Below are positions 62,944 to 64,000 of a stretch of 64,000 bases of DNA, piece by piece (position 1 is the first letter of the stretch; every line of letters begins with the position of its first letter). The notes below the pieces were generated by a model. That model was not told where the DNA came from and made no database searches. It saw only the letters and a list, made by a program, of their open reading frames with translations. Location of the stretch: contig QJWJ01000179.1 of the NCBI GenBank assembly GCA_003235365.1, positions 1-64,000 on the forward strand, in the 5' to 3' direction. The translations under genes and the position numbers were made by a program. Source of the DNA: Deltaproteobacteria bacterium (lineage in GTDB: Bacteria; Myxococcota_A; Polyangia; Polyangiales; Polyangiaceae).

Positions 62944-63272
62944 GCTGGAACTCCGTCGTGCGCGCCGTGACGCGCTGGGGGGCGGCTAACTAGCAACAGG
63001 AACCGGACCACGCAAGGGCTGAAGGGATGGAAGCTCTCGGCACTCATGGACAGGTCGCTGTTTGGTCAGCCGTTTTGTGCGGGTATCCAGCTGCATCAGC
63101 TGGGATTCGAGCCGCTGCGCGTGATACGGCCCGGCCCCTATGAACGACCCCGTCCCAGTCGCCACGCGTTCTGACGTCGTCGTCTCGCTTCGGCCCAAAT
63201 CATCCGCCCGGAGCAAAACGAACGGGACCGGGCCCGACGCGGTCGGAACCGACCGGTGAGGGACGGTCGTCG
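62944..63272. promoter_or_regulatory. Divergent intergenic region
   Basis: About 330 bases between divergent genes. Contains the promoters of the basic protein and of the CPBP-type protein. A small frame on the minus strand (62986-63216) has no good start and a random-looking translation. No clear regulatory motif. Confidence 0.35.
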
Positions 63273-64000
63273 ATGATTGGGATGCTGACCTCCATGCCCG
63301 AGGTGCCGAAGCTGCCGTTGCTGCTCGAGCCCATCGCCGAGCCGAGTTGGTTTCACGCCTTGATAGCCAACCCGGTCGTCAAGTCGTTGATGCCCTTTCC
63401 GATCCTTGCGGCGTTGGCATACCCCATCTGGTTCGTGTTTCGCGACACGTGGAGGCAGATCGACGTCGAGGCCGCTCGAGAGAAGTCGGAAATGCTGGCG
63501 CGCGGCGAAGTCGACTTTCGCCCTGTCGTCTGCCTGGTGTTGACGGCAGCGACGTTGACCTTTCACGAGTACTACGGGGGCCGTTCCCTTTACGAACAGC
63601 TCATCCGCCCCGAATTGATGGCCCTCGATCAAGCAGGGCACAAGTGGCTGCACGCGCAGAAGTACGACCAGTTGTACAGCTACGCTTGGTGGTCGGCGGC
63701 CAGGGTGATCGGTTACGTGTTCATTCCGTTTACTCTCTGGAAGATCATATTTCCCAAAGACCACTTGCTCGACTACGGCTTGCGGACTCGGGGGTTCTTC
63801 AAGCATCTGTGGATCTACGGCGCGTTGCTCGCGGTAGTTGTCCCGGTGATGCTAATCGTGGCGCACCAGCCAGACTTCGGTAGCTACTACCCCTTCTACA
63901 AGCTGAGCTCCCGCAGCTGGTTCGATTTTCTGGTGTGGGAGTTGGTTTACGGAGCGCAGTTTCTTGCCTTGGAGATGTTCTTCCGCGGATGGATCGTGGA
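63273..64000 (+). CDS. CPBP-type membrane protein, N-terminal part (cut by window edge)
   Basis: 242 codons without a stop run off the right edge, starting at ATG 63273 (in-frame ATGs at 63282 and 63294 are close alternatives; GAGGGA lies 9 bases before the first). At least five hydrophobic helices are visible. The last seen residues, LALEMFFRGWIV, resemble the E-x-x-x-R helix of the CPBP/CAAX intramembrane protease family, but one Glu of the usual EE pair reads Met, so activity is uncertain. The metal-binding second and third motifs lie beyond the window. The family cleaves prenylated or bacteriocin-related proteins, or acts in regulation. Confidence 0.7.
   Translation, partial: MIGMLTSMPEVPKLPLLLEPIAEPSWFHALIANPVVKSLMPFPILAALAYPIWFVFRDTWRQIDVEAAREKSEMLARGEVDFRPVVCLVLTAATLTFHEYYGGRSLYEQLIRPELMALDQAGHKWLHAQKYDQLYSYAWWSAARVIGYVFIPFTLWKIIFPKDHLLDYGLRTRGFFKHLWIYGALLAVVVPVMLIVAHQPDFGSYYPFYKLSSRSWFDFLVWELVYGAQFLALEMFFRGWIV

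Overview
The window is high-GC, gene-dense DNA that reads like a myxobacterium (Myxococcota, probably order Polyangiales; inference). The reasons are several eukaryote-type Ser/Thr kinases with periplasmic or coiled-coil tails, a kinase carrying an AgmX/PglI-like C-terminus, many lipoproteins with long Asp/Thr/Pro linkers, an RCC1-propeller lipoprotein, PARP-type zinc fingers and many family-less secreted proteins. Both edges cut genes: an ATPase at the left and a membrane CPBP-type protein at the right. I see no tRNA, rRNA, CRISPR array, insertion sequence or phage gene.

Layout. 1-2.9 kb: start of a HerA-like ATPase, a helical partner-like protein, then about 1.2 kb without genes that holds a family of 42-bp repeats. 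3.3-8.9 kb: a 908-residue Cys-repeat/RCC1 lipoprotein, a coupled pair of small membrane proteins and a processive family-2 glycosyltransferase. 9-13.4 kb: an alkaline-phosphatase-superfamily lipoprotein and a complete modABC molybdate importer. 13.4-19.2 kb: a MutS-like ATPase, trpS, DUF1145, DUF2007-zinc ribbon, an EAL c-di-GMP phosphodiesterase and a double PARP-finger protein.

19.4-26.9 kb is a minus-strand block with stop/start overlaps at two of its junctions: beta-barrel with CarboxypepD_reg-like domains, FecR-like membrane protein, transmembrane Ser/Thr kinase with TonB-like periplasmic end, Cys-rich lipoprotein, secreted protein and a second barrel. It looks like one trans-envelope signalling or energy-coupling unit and is the best candidate here for an undescribed system. 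27.8-32.1 kb is a second minus-strand operon in which all four genes overlap by ATGA: solute-binding lipoprotein, secreted outer-membrane-type protein, ECF sigma factor and putative anti-sigma factor.

32.4-36 kb holds housekeeping genes (pyrD, a NIF3-like protein, a fabF-type ketosynthase). 36-48 kb is a pseudokinase operon (transmembrane pseudokinase, TPR/PEGA-like protein, small lipoprotein) next to a 2615-residue TPR protein. 48.4-58.4 kb: M19 dipeptidase, DUF1232 protein, active-type kinase with coiled-coil tail, membrane protein, tatA, heme o synthase, cytochrome c, membrane protein and a TonB-like protein. 58.7-62.9 kb: an SDR lacking its catalytic triad, nadD, an unknown protein, ccmB, a DUF2505 protein and a small basic protein.

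Starts were chosen from ribosome binding sites, ATGA/GTGA coupling, signal peptides or family N-termini; several remain uncertain and are marked so.
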